DNA from: Natribacillus halophilus
GTDB lineage: Bacteria > Bacillota > Bacilli > Bacillales > Marinococcaceae
Direction of reading: 5' to 3'
Length of the DNA stretch: 59,885 nucleotides
Assembly: GCF_900100185.1 (NCBI RefSeq)
Contig: NZ_FNEN01000003.1
Location: 81,117 to 141,001, forward strand
The notes under the pieces are model-generated. The model was not told the DNA's origin. It made no database searches and saw only the letters and a program-made list of their open reading frames with translations. Positions within the stretch are counted from its first letter, which is position 1. Each line of letters opens with the position of its first letter. The translations under genes were made by a program, and so were the position numbers. Shown one piece after another: positions 27,924-36,737 of this stretch.

Positions 27924-28075
27924 AACATCACCACTTCTTCCCCAACAAGATTATTTTCTCCCCGTAAACGTTTGCTATTATGCATTATACGCTTATCCAC
28001 GAACACTAACAACTTTGGCAGACAAGAACTAAGTTGAAAAGAGCACAAAAGGTGCTATTTTCCGGAATAAATCCT

Positions 28076-28104
28076 TTGACTTTTATGTTACATTTTGATT
28101 AAAT
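28076..28104 (+). promoter_or_regulatory. Promoter of the TAXI gene
   Basis: TTGACT (28076-28081) and TTAAAT (28099-28104), 17-nt spacing, 38 nt before the ATG. Confidence 0.65.
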
Positions 28105-28141
28105 TAAAAGGAACTATATGATAAAAAGGGGGAAGTTGACT

Positions 28142-29203
28142 ATGAAAAAGAACAGGCTCTTGATGACCATGTTCCTGGTACCGGCCTTGGCCCTGGCCGC
28201 TTGTAATGGCGAAGGAGAAGCGCCGGAAGTGGACGATGGGGATCTTCCTGACGGTGACGGCGACGCCGAAACCGATAACGGTGATGATGGTGACGAAGAG
28301 GACGGCGGTGAAGAAGCTGCCAATGGTGACGCCCTGCAAATGGGGACCGGTTCTACCGGCGGAACGTACTACGCCCTTGGCCAGGAAATGGCGAACGTCA
28401 TGAATGAACATACGGACCAACAAGTCAACGCGGTGGCCACGGACGCATCAGTGGAAAACATCGCGAGGGTCTCCGATCAAGATCTGGAGTTGGGTATGAC
28501 GGTGCATATCCCTGCCATTGACGCCCTTGAAGGAGAAGGTGATTTTGACGGCCAAGTAATGGATAACTTCGGTTTCATGGGCTACATCTATCCGGAAACG
28601 AATCAAATCGCCGTTCTTGCCGATGAGGGGATTGAATCTATCGAAGATCTGGAAGGGGAAAGGGTTAACGTTGGTCCCCCGGGTTCTGCTTCCCATGCAG
28701 CCTCTGAAATGATCCTTGAAGCAAATGGCCTCGAAGAAGGAGACTATGAAGCCTATGAAGAAGGCTTCGGCGACGGTGCCAGCATGTTGCAGGACGGAAA
28801 CGTAGATGCCACTTTCGGCTTGCTCGGTCTCCCGGCCGCCAACATTGAAGAATTGGCAACACAGCAAGATATTGATTTACTCGGCATCGATGACGAAGTC
28901 CTCGATGATATTGAAGCGAACAGCGAATACGAGCGCATTACCATTGAGTCCGATGCTTACGACTTCCTTGAAGAAGACATCGAAGGCATTGCCGCCTACG
29001 CGGTGCTCATCGGGTCCCTGGATGATGTCGATGAAGACACTGCCTACGAGATCGTCGAAGGCTTGTATGAAAATGCAGACGACGTCTCTCACGCTCAGGC
29101 TGAGCATATGACGATGGAAGACATCATGCTTGGTTCAGAAGATCTGCCACTGCACCCGGGGGCTGAACAATATTTCGAAGAAAATGATCTATTGGATCAA
29201 TAA
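28142..29203 (+). CDS. TAXI-family TRAP solute-binding lipoprotein
   Basis: 353 aa. Signal peptide and lipobox ALAAC. Residues about 20-60 form an Asp/Glu/Gly linker. The binding domain shows GTGSTGGTYYALGQEMANVM (TAXI N-terminus), VNVGPPGSASH and QDGNVDATFGLLGLPAANI. It captures an organic acid (often glutamate or another carboxylate) for the TRAP permease downstream. ATG 28142 with GGGGG 9 nt upstream. Very acidic, as expected outside a salt-adapted cell. Confidence 0.93.
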   Translation: MKKNRLLMTMFLVPALALAACNGEGEAPEVDDGDLPDGDGDAETDNGDDGDEEDGGEEAANGDALQMGTGSTGGTYYALGQEMANVMNEHTDQQVNAVATDASVENIARVSDQDLELGMTVHIPAIDALEGEGDFDGQVMDNFGFMGYIYPETNQIAVLADEGIESIEDLEGERVNVGPPGSASHAASEMILEANGLEEGDYEAYEEGFGDGASMLQDGNVDATFGLLGLPAANIEELATQQDIDLLGIDDEVLDDIEANSEYERITIESDAYDFLEEDIEGIAAYAVLIGSLDDVDEDTAYEIVEGLYENADDVSHAQAEHMTMEDIMLGSEDLPLHPGAEQYFEENDLLDQ

Positions 29204-29221
29204 ATCATTATGTTAAAGTTG

Positions 29222-29252
29222 AAGGGCTGGGCAAGCTGCCCGGCCCTTTCTT
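29222..29252 (+). terminator. Hairpin after the TAXI gene
   Basis: 12-bp stem AAGGGCTGGGCA/TGCCCGGCCCTT with one mismatch, then TCTTTAACTT. Probably attenuates read-through into the permease gene. Confidence 0.7.
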
Positions 29253-29297
29253 TAACTTCATAATCATCTCCGGCAAAGGCAGAATACATACTCAGCC

Positions 29298-29510
29298 TTT
29301 AAAGAAAACTTGGCTTATCGCCAAGCCTGGCGAAAGCCTTAGTTGCACTTATGCATGATAAGAAAGTTATACACAACCATTATTGGAGCAGCGCAAACCA
29401 ATCAGTATAACCAACATATGTCACGATTATACTTTTTGCGCTAAATCAGTTGTTTTCATGGTAGATGGTGGCTACCGGCAGCGTAGCCACATTGTTTCTT
29501 ATCTGCCAAA
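29298..29510 (+). repeat. Dispersed multi-stem element, long copy (copy A)
   Basis: Stems seen: CTTGGC/GCCAAG (29309-29325), GATAAGAAA (29357-29365) with TTTCTTATC (29495-29503), ACAAC/GTTGT and AGCGCAAA/TTTGCGCT inside, TATAA/TTATA near the centre, and GTGGCTAC/GTAGCCAC (29468-29490). It fills the gap between the TAXI hairpin and the permease ribosome binding site. The stretch 29373-29459 recurs inverted at 59792-59884. Confidence 0.85.
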
Positions 29511-29526
29511 AAAGGTGGTGTTTTCC

Positions 29527-31509
29527 GTGGCCGATCATACACATACTGATCATGAGGAACTGACTGAAGAAGAAAAGCGAGAGCTCATGGAGAAATATGA
29601 TAAAGAATCCAACAATCGTTACGAACTCGGTAAGTGGATTTGGGTTATCGCGATTCTTGGTATATCATTAACCTCTTTTCACCTGTATACAGGACTAACG
29701 GGCTCTTATGGCGCGTTGATCCAGGGGGCTATCCACCTCGGCAGCGCACTTTCAATGATCTATATTTTGTACCCTGCCAATCGACAGGCGAAGAGAAAAC
29801 CCGGTGTTCCCTGGTATGACGCACTTTTATCCATTATAGCCCTTTTCTCTTACCTCTATGTCGTCTGGAATTATGATCGCCTCGTCAGCGATGCTCTGAT
29901 CTTCGGCTTTGAGCCATTGGACATGGTTATCTCACTCTTGGCGATTGTTCTCTTACTGGAAGCAACCAGGCGCGCGGTAGGCATGCCGATCGTGATCATC
30001 GCGATTTTGGCGCTGTTATACGGCGTGTACGGAAGTGCCAACTGGCTGGGCGTTTTTTCTCACGCCGGCTTTTCCTGGACGGGCATGTCCACACAGTTAC
30101 TGTACTCGACAGAAGCGATTTTCGGCACACCGATTCAGGTGTCCTCGACGTTTATCTTTCTGTTTCTCTTTTTCGGTGTTTTACTCGTTCGCACGAATAT
30201 CGGCCAGTTTTTTAACGATATTGCTTTCCGTTTGACGGGGCGCTATACCGGCGGGACCGCGAAAGCGGCAGTGGTGGCCAGCGGTCTACAGGGGATGGTT
30301 ACCGGCAGTTCGGTTGCGAACACGGTAGGTTCAGGGTCCTTTACGATTCCGATGATGAAGCGGGCAGGCTTCAAGCCGGAATTTGCCGGGGCCAGTGAGG
30401 CGACCGCCTCCACGGGGGGGCAGCTCATGCCTCCGATCATGGGAGCGGCCGCGTTTATTATGGCTGAATATGTAGGTATCCCATATAATGAAATTATCGT
30501 GTATGCGATCATCCCTGCCGCCCTCTATTTTCTCGGTGTGTTTCTCGGAATCCATTTTAACGCCAAAAAAGATGGCATCGTCGGCCTGCCAAAATCGGAG
30601 CTGCCTTCGATCGCTTCCTTTGCGAAACGTTTTGATATGATCGCTCCCCTGGTGACGATTATCGGACTTCTTTTGGCCGGCTACACGCCTACATATGCCG
30701 CACTTTGGGGCATTGGGGCTGCATTTGTTATCAGCTTTCTGCGCAAGGATACACGCCTCAGCCTGCTCGGCATTCTACAAACGATGGAGCAGGGCGCACG
30801 CGTAGCGCTCCCGGTCATCGCTGCCTGTGCCAGCGCCGGCATCATCGTTGGCATCGTCGTGTTCACCGGACTCGGTGGCATACTCGCTAATGGGATTATT
30901 CAAGTCGCCGGCGGGAACTTCTTCCTCGTCTTGTTCTTGACGATGATCGCCTGTATCATTCTCGGAATGGGATTGCCGACGACAGCCAATTATGTCGTGA
31001 CCGCCTCGGTCGCTGCACCCGCGATCCTGGCATTTGACGTTCCTCCGGTTGCCGCGCACATGTTCGTGTTTTATTTCGGCATTGTCGCCGATATTACACC
31101 GCCGGTCTGTCTGGCAGCTTACGCCGGAGCGGGGATCGCGCGAGCCAATCCGATGAGAACAGGTGTCACGGCCTTCAAGTTGGCGATCGCAGCGTTTATC
31201 ATTCCGTATGTTTTCGTCGCGAACCCCGTTATTGTGCTACAGGGCGACTGGACATTTGCAGAACTGGCCGTGCCTTTGCTCACCGCGATGATCGGTATGA
31301 TAGCCGTTAGTGCTTCATTAATGAATTACTTTTTTGCTGTACCTACAATCATTGAACGTCTGGTCATTTTTGCAGCCGGTATTATGGCCGTCTATCCGCT
31401 CGATATCTGGATTTCGCTTGCCGGCATAGCGATTTTGGTGCTTATCGCTGTCATCCAGCATTTCCGCAAGAAACGTCAGGGACAAGATCCGGAAGCAACG
31501 AGCGCTTAA
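29527..31509 (+). CDS. TRAP transporter fused permease (DctQM type, TAXI-linked)
   Basis: 660 aa. After a charged N-terminus, about four helices of the small subunit (residues 40-160) are fused to a 12-helix DctM-like domain (VTGSSVANTVGSGSFTIPMMKRAGF, ATASTGGQLMPPIMGAAAF, ILGMGLPTTANYVVTASVAAP). I chose GTG 29527 with AAAGGTGG 8 nt upstream. The frame stays open 48 codons further, but those codons belong to copy A of the dispersed repeat and are therefore not taken as protein. Confidence 0.93.
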   Translation: MADHTHTDHEELTEEEKRELMEKYDKESNNRYELGKWIWVIAILGISLTSFHLYTGLTGSYGALIQGAIHLGSALSMIYILYPANRQAKRKPGVPWYDALLSIIALFSYLYVVWNYDRLVSDALIFGFEPLDMVISLLAIVLLLEATRRAVGMPIVIIAILALLYGVYGSANWLGVFSHAGFSWTGMSTQLLYSTEAIFGTPIQVSSTFIFLFLFFGVLLVRTNIGQFFNDIAFRLTGRYTGGTAKAAVVASGLQGMVTGSSVANTVGSGSFTIPMMKRAGFKPEFAGASEATASTGGQLMPPIMGAAAFIMAEYVGIPYNEIIVYAIIPAALYFLGVFLGIHFNAKKDGIVGLPKSELPSIASFAKRFDMIAPLVTIIGLLLAGYTPTYAALWGIGAAFVISFLRKDTRLSLLGILQTMEQGARVALPVIAACASAGIIVGIVVFTGLGGILANGIIQVAGGNFFLVLFLTMIACIILGMGLPTTANYVVTASVAAPAILAFDVPPVAAHMFVFYFGIVADITPPVCLAAYAGAGIARANPMRTGVTAFKLAIAAFIIPYVFVANPVIVLQGDWTFAELAVPLLTAMIGMIAVSASLMNYFFAVPTIIERLVIFAAGIMAVYPLDIWISLAGIAILVLIAVIQHFRKKRQGQDPEATSA

Positions 31510-31511
31510 AA

Positions 31512-31552
31512 AAAAAAAGCCAGCCCTGATGAATAACGAGGGCTGGTTTTTT
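31512..31552. terminator. Bidirectional terminator
   Basis: Stem CCAGCCCT/AGGGCTGG flanked by A10 and T6, between the permease and the convergent rpiR-type gene. Confidence 0.9.
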
Positions 31553-32406
31553 CATTCCTGGAAAACATCAAAGGCTTCCCACAGATGCTCAAGCTGTTCG
31601 AGCCTTTTTTCCACTTTTTCATGTTCGGATCGCGTAATCGCGGTGATCAGCGCGCTTACGATGCTTTGCGGTGCCGCAAATGAATCGATGAACGAATTAA
31701 TCTCCGTGACCGCCAGTAATTTCCGATCCCCGTAAGGCGTGAGCGGGGAAAGCATGTGATCGGTGATCACGAGTGTTTTGGCCCCTTTTTGTTTCACATA
31801 TTTCAACACTTCAACCGTTCGTTTCGTATACCGGGAAAATCCGAAGGCGATGACGAGATCATTTTCCTCGATGTCGAGTATATGCTCCGAGACCCCATCC
31901 GCCGAGCGCACCATTTCCGTATTTTGCAAAACAAGATCAAGGTAAAATTCCAAAAAAAGCGCCACGCTCGTCGCGCTTCGATACGCGATAATATAAATTC
32001 TCTCGGCGGCGATAATGTCTTCGACAGCGCCCTGAAAATCTTTCTTGTCCATCTGCTGCAAGGTTTGTTGGAGGTTGTTTAAGTCATCCGACAGCACTTC
32101 ACTGACCGTGTCTTCCGGTTTATCCCCGCGTTCGGTCGTCCGTGCAAACACTTCCGCCGACGTCCATTTTCGTTGCAACGCTTCCTGCATATGCCGTTGC
32201 AGGTCAGGGTAACCTTCGTAATTTAAAAAAAAGGCAAAGCGTACGACGGTCGCTTCGCCCACTTCGGCATTTTTTGCAAGTTTGGAAGCTGTCAAAAAAG
32301 GAGCCGTTTCCTGGTTGCTAATCAGATAATTGGCGATCTTTCGTTGCGATTTACTCATGTCCTGCCGCCTGGCAATCATCTCGTCATAAATGTCATTGGG
32401 AGCCAT
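31552..32406 (-). CDS. MurR/RpiR-family transcriptional regulator
   Basis: 284 aa. N-terminal HTH (about 15-75: MSKSQRKIANYLISNQ ... SKLAKNAEVGEATVVRFAF), C-terminal SIS domain (about 125-250: RIYIIAYRSATSVALFLEF, VIAFGFSRYTKRTVEVLKY). SIS domains bind phosphosugars, but RpiR members also regulate amino-acid genes. Its position between the TRAP genes and an aminotransferase suggests it controls them. ATG 32406 follows GAGAGGG. Confidence 0.9.
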   Translation of the reverse strand: MAPNDIYDEMIARRQDMSKSQRKIANYLISNQETAPFLTASKLAKNAEVGEATVVRFAFFLNYEGYPDLQRHMQEALQRKWTSAEVFARTTERGDKPEDTVSEVLSDDLNNLQQTLQQMDKKDFQGAVEDIIAAERIYIIAYRSATSVALFLEFYLDLVLQNTEMVRSADGVSEHILDIEENDLVIAFGFSRYTKRTVEVLKYVKQKGAKTLVITDHMLSPLTPYGDRKLLAVTEINSFIDSFAAPQSIVSALITAITRSEHEKVEKRLEQLEHLWEAFDVFQE

Positions 32407-32438
32407 AGCGTTCACCCTCTCTCGAGAGGCAGGTATCT

Positions 32439-33827
32439 TTACAAAAGTGCTTCCGGAACCACTCTGTCGTAGGCTTGAAGGGTTTGCATCAGTGCTTGAT
32501 CATCATGGGCGACGGAAAGGCTATAGCGATTCCCCGGCTTTGTATAGACACCTGCTTCAAATAGTGATTTGTCCAGTTTTTTTCTTGAATCATGATCACA
32601 CGCCTGCATATCGCGGTAGTGATTGATCTCGTTTCTTTCCGTCAATAGTACACTAAACATTGCCCCGCTGCCAACCGTTTTCATGGGAATACCGTGTTTT
32701 TTAAATATACGGGAAAGTTCTTCCCTGAATCTGTCTGTACGCATGACAAGGGATTCAAACTCGGATTCCAGTATATCCAGGGTCGCCAACCCTGCCGCCA
32801 AAATAAGGGGATGACCGTTGTACGTGCCGCTGTGAAACAGCGCTTTTTCGCACGGTTGCTGCTCAGGGGAAGACTCCCCGGCAAAAATATCGCTTCCGCG
32901 CAAGGGTGAACTTCGTTCCATAATCTCCGCTTTCCCGCCGACGACACCGAATGGAAAGCCTCCGCCGACCACTTTTCCTATCGTCGTTAAATCGGGGGTG
33001 ACGTTATAGATCCCTTGTACGCCCTCCATGGCTGTTCGAAACGCCGTTTTTACTTCGTCAAAGATGAGCAGGATGCCCAGTTTTTCCGTGATCTGCCGCA
33101 ACTTTTGCAGGAAATGGGATTTGGGAGCGATCACGCCGCCTTCCATCGGCTCGATAATAACGGCTGCCAATTCGTCTTTGTGTTGTTCCAGAATGCGAGC
33201 ACAACTTTTGGCATCATTAAACGGAAGGATGATCGCATTGTCAACGACCTCGGAAGACATGCCGCCTGAATCAGGGACAGCGTGGGGGCCTTCGTGGAAA
33301 CCGGCATCGGTTTGCGGAGGGTGAACACTCACAAGCAGCGAGTCAATAGCCCCATGATAATGGCCTTCAAACTTCGCGATTTTATATTTACCTGTCCGCG
33401 CCATCGCTAATCGTGTCGCCAGTAAGTTCGCCTCCGTTCCCGAATTCGCGTAACGGATTTGCTCCATGGAAGGAAAATATTTCTGAATACGTCGGGCCAT
33501 GGTGACTTCGCGCTCATGGGGCGTTCCGAATAACCACGTGCCGTCTTCTTCAATTTGACGCATCATCGCTTCACGAACGTGGGGATGGCCGTGCCCGAGG
33601 ATTAATGACCCGTATCCCATTAAATAATCGATGTATTCATTGCCATCCATGTCATAGAACCTGCATCCTTCTGCCCTTTGTATGGCTAATGGGTAAGGTG
33701 TGAAATGCTTGATGTTGGCGGTCATCCCGCCCGGCATCACTTCCCGTGCCCGTTCCATGTGTGCCAAGGATTCTGTCGTCCGTTCCGTGTAAACCTCGTC
33801 AGGATGTACTACTTTGGGGATTGTCAT
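32439..33827 (-). CDS. Class III aminotransferase / glutamate-1-semialdehyde aminomutase-like
   Basis: 462 aa PLP enzyme. The Schiff-base Lys is in TTIGKVVGGGFPFG, the class III motif in LLIFDEVKTAFRT, and the phosphate site in NSGTEANLLATRLA. Closest in feel to GSAM (hemL) but not beside heme genes; these HemL-like enzymes often act on beta- or omega-amino acids. With the TAXI-TRAP importer and RpiR regulator it probably makes an uptake-and-use module for an amino or keto acid. Substrate unknown. Confidence 0.85.
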   Translation of the reverse strand: MTIPKVVHPDEVYTERTTESLAHMERAREVMPGGMTANIKHFTPYPLAIQRAEGCRFYDMDGNEYIDYLMGYGSLILGHGHPHVREAMMRQIEEDGTWLFGTPHEREVTMARRIQKYFPSMEQIRYANSGTEANLLATRLAMARTGKYKIAKFEGHYHGAIDSLLVSVHPPQTDAGFHEGPHAVPDSGGMSSEVVDNAIILPFNDAKSCARILEQHKDELAAVIIEPMEGGVIAPKSHFLQKLRQITEKLGILLIFDEVKTAFRTAMEGVQGIYNVTPDLTTIGKVVGGGFPFGVVGGKAEIMERSSPLRGSDIFAGESSPEQQPCEKALFHSGTYNGHPLILAAGLATLDILESEFESLVMRTDRFREELSRIFKKHGIPMKTVGSGAMFSVLLTERNEINHYRDMQACDHDSRKKLDKSLFEAGVYTKPGNRYSLSVAHDDQALMQTLQAYDRVVPEALL

Positions 33828-33978
33828 CGTCTTTTTATGCCTCCGTAAAATTTTTATTTCATTATTTAAGTTTATGAATTTCTTATTTCATTATACGGGG
33901 AAGACGCATGTTTGTGAACCCATTATTTCATTTTTATTTTAATGAGAAATTATTGATTCATAATTTAAACCGCACCCT

Positions 33979-34150
33979 TTTTTCGGACAATATCGCGGGT
34001 TTCGGATTTCCATTTGTCCGATTTTTAACCTCATTTGGACACTTGGAATGGTTGTCGATTCCTCTTTTGTCCGAATGAATCCTGGATTCGGACAGGTGCA
34101 ACGGTTTCATCGGTCTTTTTGTCCGAATTCCACATTTGATTTGGACACTT
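33979..34150. repeat. About 53-bp tandem stem-loop array, left of the NERD gene
   Basis: GGACA cores recur at 33985, 34037, 34090 and 34143, 52-53 bp apart. Units pair TGTCCGAA with TTCGGACA or TTTGGACA (G-T wobble) around an 11-12 nt loop, with 24-26 nt between hairpins. It fills much of the gap 33828-34168, the rest of which is AT-rich with no gene seen. Confidence 0.85.
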
Positions 34151-34168
34151 ACATCATTCGACACAACA

Positions 34169-35092
34169 TCATACATAATAGGCATTTTTTGTGGTACCGA
34201 TACGCTTAAAATGCTTATTTAAAATCCTTCTGATATTTTTTCGGCCATTTTGAATCGAACACCAATCGCATATCGCTTTGGTCGTCAATTTGTTTTCCGG
34301 AAAAAGAAATTTAAATTCATCGACGGCTCTTAAAACTGCTTCTTCAAACTTTTCAATATGTCCGCATTCATTGCATACCCACTTACTTTCCTTGAAATCT
34401 AGAAATGATGGACAGACGGAGCAAACAATACCTTTTTTTAACTGATGGTAACTATAATTGGGCACGCGGGTAAACCGTAAATCGTCTTGGTGACGGGAAA
34501 TTAAATGAGTAGCAAGCTGTTCCTGCTTTTGATTAATTTTTGCGGGGGACTCATTTAGCTTTTTTATAAAACGATTAAGTTGATTTGAGAAAATAACGGG
34601 AAGGCTCATAGAAGCATTGTACAGATAAAATTCGAGGTTGATAAAAACAAGGCGGGCATTAACATTCAGAGGGGATTGCAACCTGTGAAACTGTAGCAAT
34701 TGTCGAAAGGAGGATTCACTACGGTTTATTTGTTGGAGAGGGTCCTTTATTTCATTACCGGAGATGCCATGCCATCGATCTTCGATCGTATAAAAATCAC
34801 CTTCGAAATTTTTCACCTCGATAACATAGTTCACGTTCTGAAAAAGTAACAGGGAGTCAATCTGAAAGGCTGTTTCATTATGTTCCAGTAACAAACCATT
34901 GATAACGAGGCAATCTGCTTTGAGATCTTTCCGTAACCGGCGATCAAATTGTTTCTCACCTTCAAATCCTTTTTTAACTTTCAAGTATTTTCGTTTTTCT
35001 TCTGCCGTAAATGTTTTTCGCGGTTCCAATAATCTGAAATATTTCAATTCAGAAGGTTCTTCACGTTCTTTTCTTATTTGGATTATCTTCAC
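34169..35092 (-). CDS. NERD-domain (nuclease-related) protein with zinc ribbon
   Basis: About 307 aa. The NERD domain (about residues 40-160) shows KKGFEGEKQFDRRL, FQIDSLLLFQNVNYVIEVKNFEGDFYTI (QID and EVK are the nuclease-like acidic/Lys core). A zinc ribbon CSVC-x13-CNEC follows near residue 230, then a basic C-terminal helical region. The start is unclear. A promoter with TAATAT at 35118-35123 rules out the far-upstream TTG at 35146. AAGGGAG lies just before a GTG (35092), and better-spaced candidates are ATA (35086) or ATC (35083). Cellular role of NERD proteins is not established. AT-rich compared with neighbours. Confidence 0.82.
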   Translation of the reverse strand: MKIIQIRKEREEPSELKYFRLLEPRKTFTAEEKRKYLKVKKGFEGEKQFDRRLRKDLKADCLVINGLLLEHNETAFQIDSLLLFQNVNYVIEVKNFEGDFYTIEDRWHGISGNEIKDPLQQINRSESSFRQLLQFHRLQSPLNVNARLVFINLEFYLYNASMSLPVIFSNQLNRFIKKLNESPAKINQKQEQLATHLISRHQDDLRFTRVPNYSYHQLKKGIVCSVCPSFLDFKESKWVCNECGHIEKFEEAVLRAVDEFKFLFPENKLTTKAICDWCSIQNGRKNIRRILNKHFKRIGTTKNAYYV

Positions 35093-35117
35093 TCCCTTTT
35101 TTACTTGTCTTAGTTTA

Positions 35118-35146
35118 ATATTAAGTGAAAAGACGTGTAATAACAA
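35118..35146 (-). promoter_or_regulatory. Promoter of the NERD gene
   Basis: TTGTTA (35141-35146) and TAATAT (35118-35123) with a 17-nt spacer. Confidence 0.6.
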
Positions 35147-35199
35147 GTTTCAACCTTCTTTTTTCCCAGTTCTGATTCTCCATTTGGGCAAATTTACCC

Positions 35200-35350
35200 T
35201 TGATTTGGACATTTTCACCACATCCATCGCTCCTTTTGTACGAATCCTCCACTCTTTCGGACACTTTAACTCTTCCGGCTCTCTTTTTGTCCGAAAGATC
35301 CACCCTTTCGGACACTTTCACCGCATCCGTCCGCTCCTCAGGTCCGAATC
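35200..35350. repeat. About 52-bp tandem stem-loop array, right of the NERD gene
   Basis: GGACA cores at 35207, 35259 and 35310. Hairpins TGTCCGAA-11 nt-TTCGGACA at 35239 and 35289 (the first has TGTACGAA) and a degenerate copy at 35342. Same family as the array at 33979-34150. It occupies most of 35147-35492. Confidence 0.85.
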
Positions 35351-35492
35351 CCCCCTCTTTCTCCGTGAAGCGTATCTTTCATACTTTATAGTTTTTTGAA
35401 TCTTATAATTCTTTTTTGACCTGTAGAATAGCTGCTGCTATACTGGTGTTGGATGTGGGTCCATATTTTTCATCTTGAAAGGAGCGGTTGAT

Positions 35493-36686
35493 ATGGCTCA
35501 GCCAAAGTACATTACGAAAATTGATCAAATAAAGGAAATTCCCGAGGATGAACGGGAACGTTTAAGGCCAATTACGGAAAAATTTGTGTTCCGTGTCAAT
35601 GAATATTACTTACAACTCATCAATTGGGAAGATCCTGATGATCCGATTAAAAATCTCGTGATCCCCAATGAAAACGAACTTTCCGAGTATGGGCGCTGGG
35701 ACGCTTCTGACGAGGATACGAACTACGTCGTTCCGGGGTGTCAACATAAATATGAAACGACGGCCTTGCTCATCTGTTCCGAAGTGTGCGGTGCCTATTG
35801 TCGTTATTGCTTCAGAAAGCGGTTGTTCCGGAATGACGTCAAGGAAGCGATGTCTGATGTCGACCCCGGCATTGAATACATCCGTAATCATCCCGAGATC
35901 AACAATGTCCTTTTGACGGGGGGCGATCCCTTGATTCTGGCGACGAAAAAACTTCGCTATATCATTGAGGAACTTCGTTCTATCCCTCACGTAAAGATTA
36001 TTCGTATCGGCTCCAAGCTGCCGGTGTTCAATCCGATGAGAATTTATGAAGACGAAGAGTTGCTCGACTTATTCAGAGAGTATTCAACGCCTGATAACCG
36101 TATCTATGTGATGGCACACGTGAACCATCCGCGGGAGCTGACCGCTGAAGCCAAACGAGGATTTCAGGCACTACATGATGCAGGTGTGATGGTCGTCAAC
36201 CAAACGCCAGTATTAAAAGGGATCAATGACAATCCGGATGACTTGACCGAACTGCTCGATGAACTCTCCTGGGCAGGGGTCACCCCTTATTACTTCTTCA
36301 TTAATCGGCCTGTCGCCGGGAATAACGACTTTGTACTCACGCTTAAAGAAGCCTATGAAGCGGTCGAGGAAGCCAAGGCACGTACGAGTGGTCTCGGAAA
36401 ACGCATCCGCCTTTCCATGAGCCATACATCCGGTAAAATCGAAATCCTCGCCATCGAAGACGGAAAAGCGTATTTAAAATACCATCAGTCCCGTGACGGC
36501 AATTACGGAAAATTTATGGTTCTCGATTGCCCCGACGATGCGACCTGGTTTGATGAGCTCCCCGGCAATGAAGCTTATTGGAAGATGCCGACGAAGAAAA
36601 CCGAAGATGTTGTGTCTGTCAATCAAATGTCCGACATGCCCCAAAAAGGACAGCGACGGGCCCCGCGAAAACAACAGACTTCCTGA
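35493..36686 (+). CDS. KamA-family radical SAM aminomutase (not lysine type)
   Basis: 397 aa. Radical SAM cluster motif CGAYCRYCFRKR (CxxxCxxC, about residue 100), LLTGGDPL, and a C-terminal SGK that matches the PLP-binding Lys of lysine 2,3-aminomutase. The two Asp that hold the lysine side-chain amine in that enzyme (CDLS and VVDAPGGGGK) are replaced by Arg (INRPVAG) and Ser/Met (LSMSHTSGK). A basic residue there recalls glutamate 2,3-aminomutase. No ablB acetyltransferase is adjacent. Starts at ATG 35493 with AAAGGAG. Confidence 0.88.
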   Translation: MAQPKYITKIDQIKEIPEDERERLRPITEKFVFRVNEYYLQLINWEDPDDPIKNLVIPNENELSEYGRWDASDEDTNYVVPGCQHKYETTALLICSEVCGAYCRYCFRKRLFRNDVKEAMSDVDPGIEYIRNHPEINNVLLTGGDPLILATKKLRYIIEELRSIPHVKIIRIGSKLPVFNPMRIYEDEELLDLFREYSTPDNRIYVMAHVNHPRELTAEAKRGFQALHDAGVMVVNQTPVLKGINDNPDDLTELLDELSWAGVTPYYFFINRPVAGNNDFVLTLKEAYEAVEEAKARTSGLGKRIRLSMSHTSGKIEILAIEDGKAYLKYHQSRDGNYGKFMVLDCPDDATWFDELPGNEAYWKMPTKKTEDVVSVNQMSDMPQKGQRRAPRKQQTS

Positions 36687-36700
36687 CCGGAAGTCAGAAA

Positions 36701-36737
36701 AAAAGCGAGTGAAGGGCTCAACCTTCACTCGCTTTTT
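36701..36737. terminator. Bidirectional terminator
   Basis: Stem AAAAGCGAGTGAAGG/CCTTCACTCGCTTTTT between two convergent genes. Confidence 0.9.

Noticed and set aside
33958-34185. 75-aa minus-strand frame
   Set aside because: It is only read-through of the stem-loop array; no ribosome binding site.
35121-35321. 66-aa minus-strand frame
   Set aside because: Repeat read-through (KVSERV-like repeats) from the right array.
33979-35350. CRISPR array (palindromic repeats with about 25-nt spacers)
   Set aside because: Repeats are degenerate, spacers resemble each other in the right array (CTTTCACC-like), only 3-4 units, and no cas genes are near.
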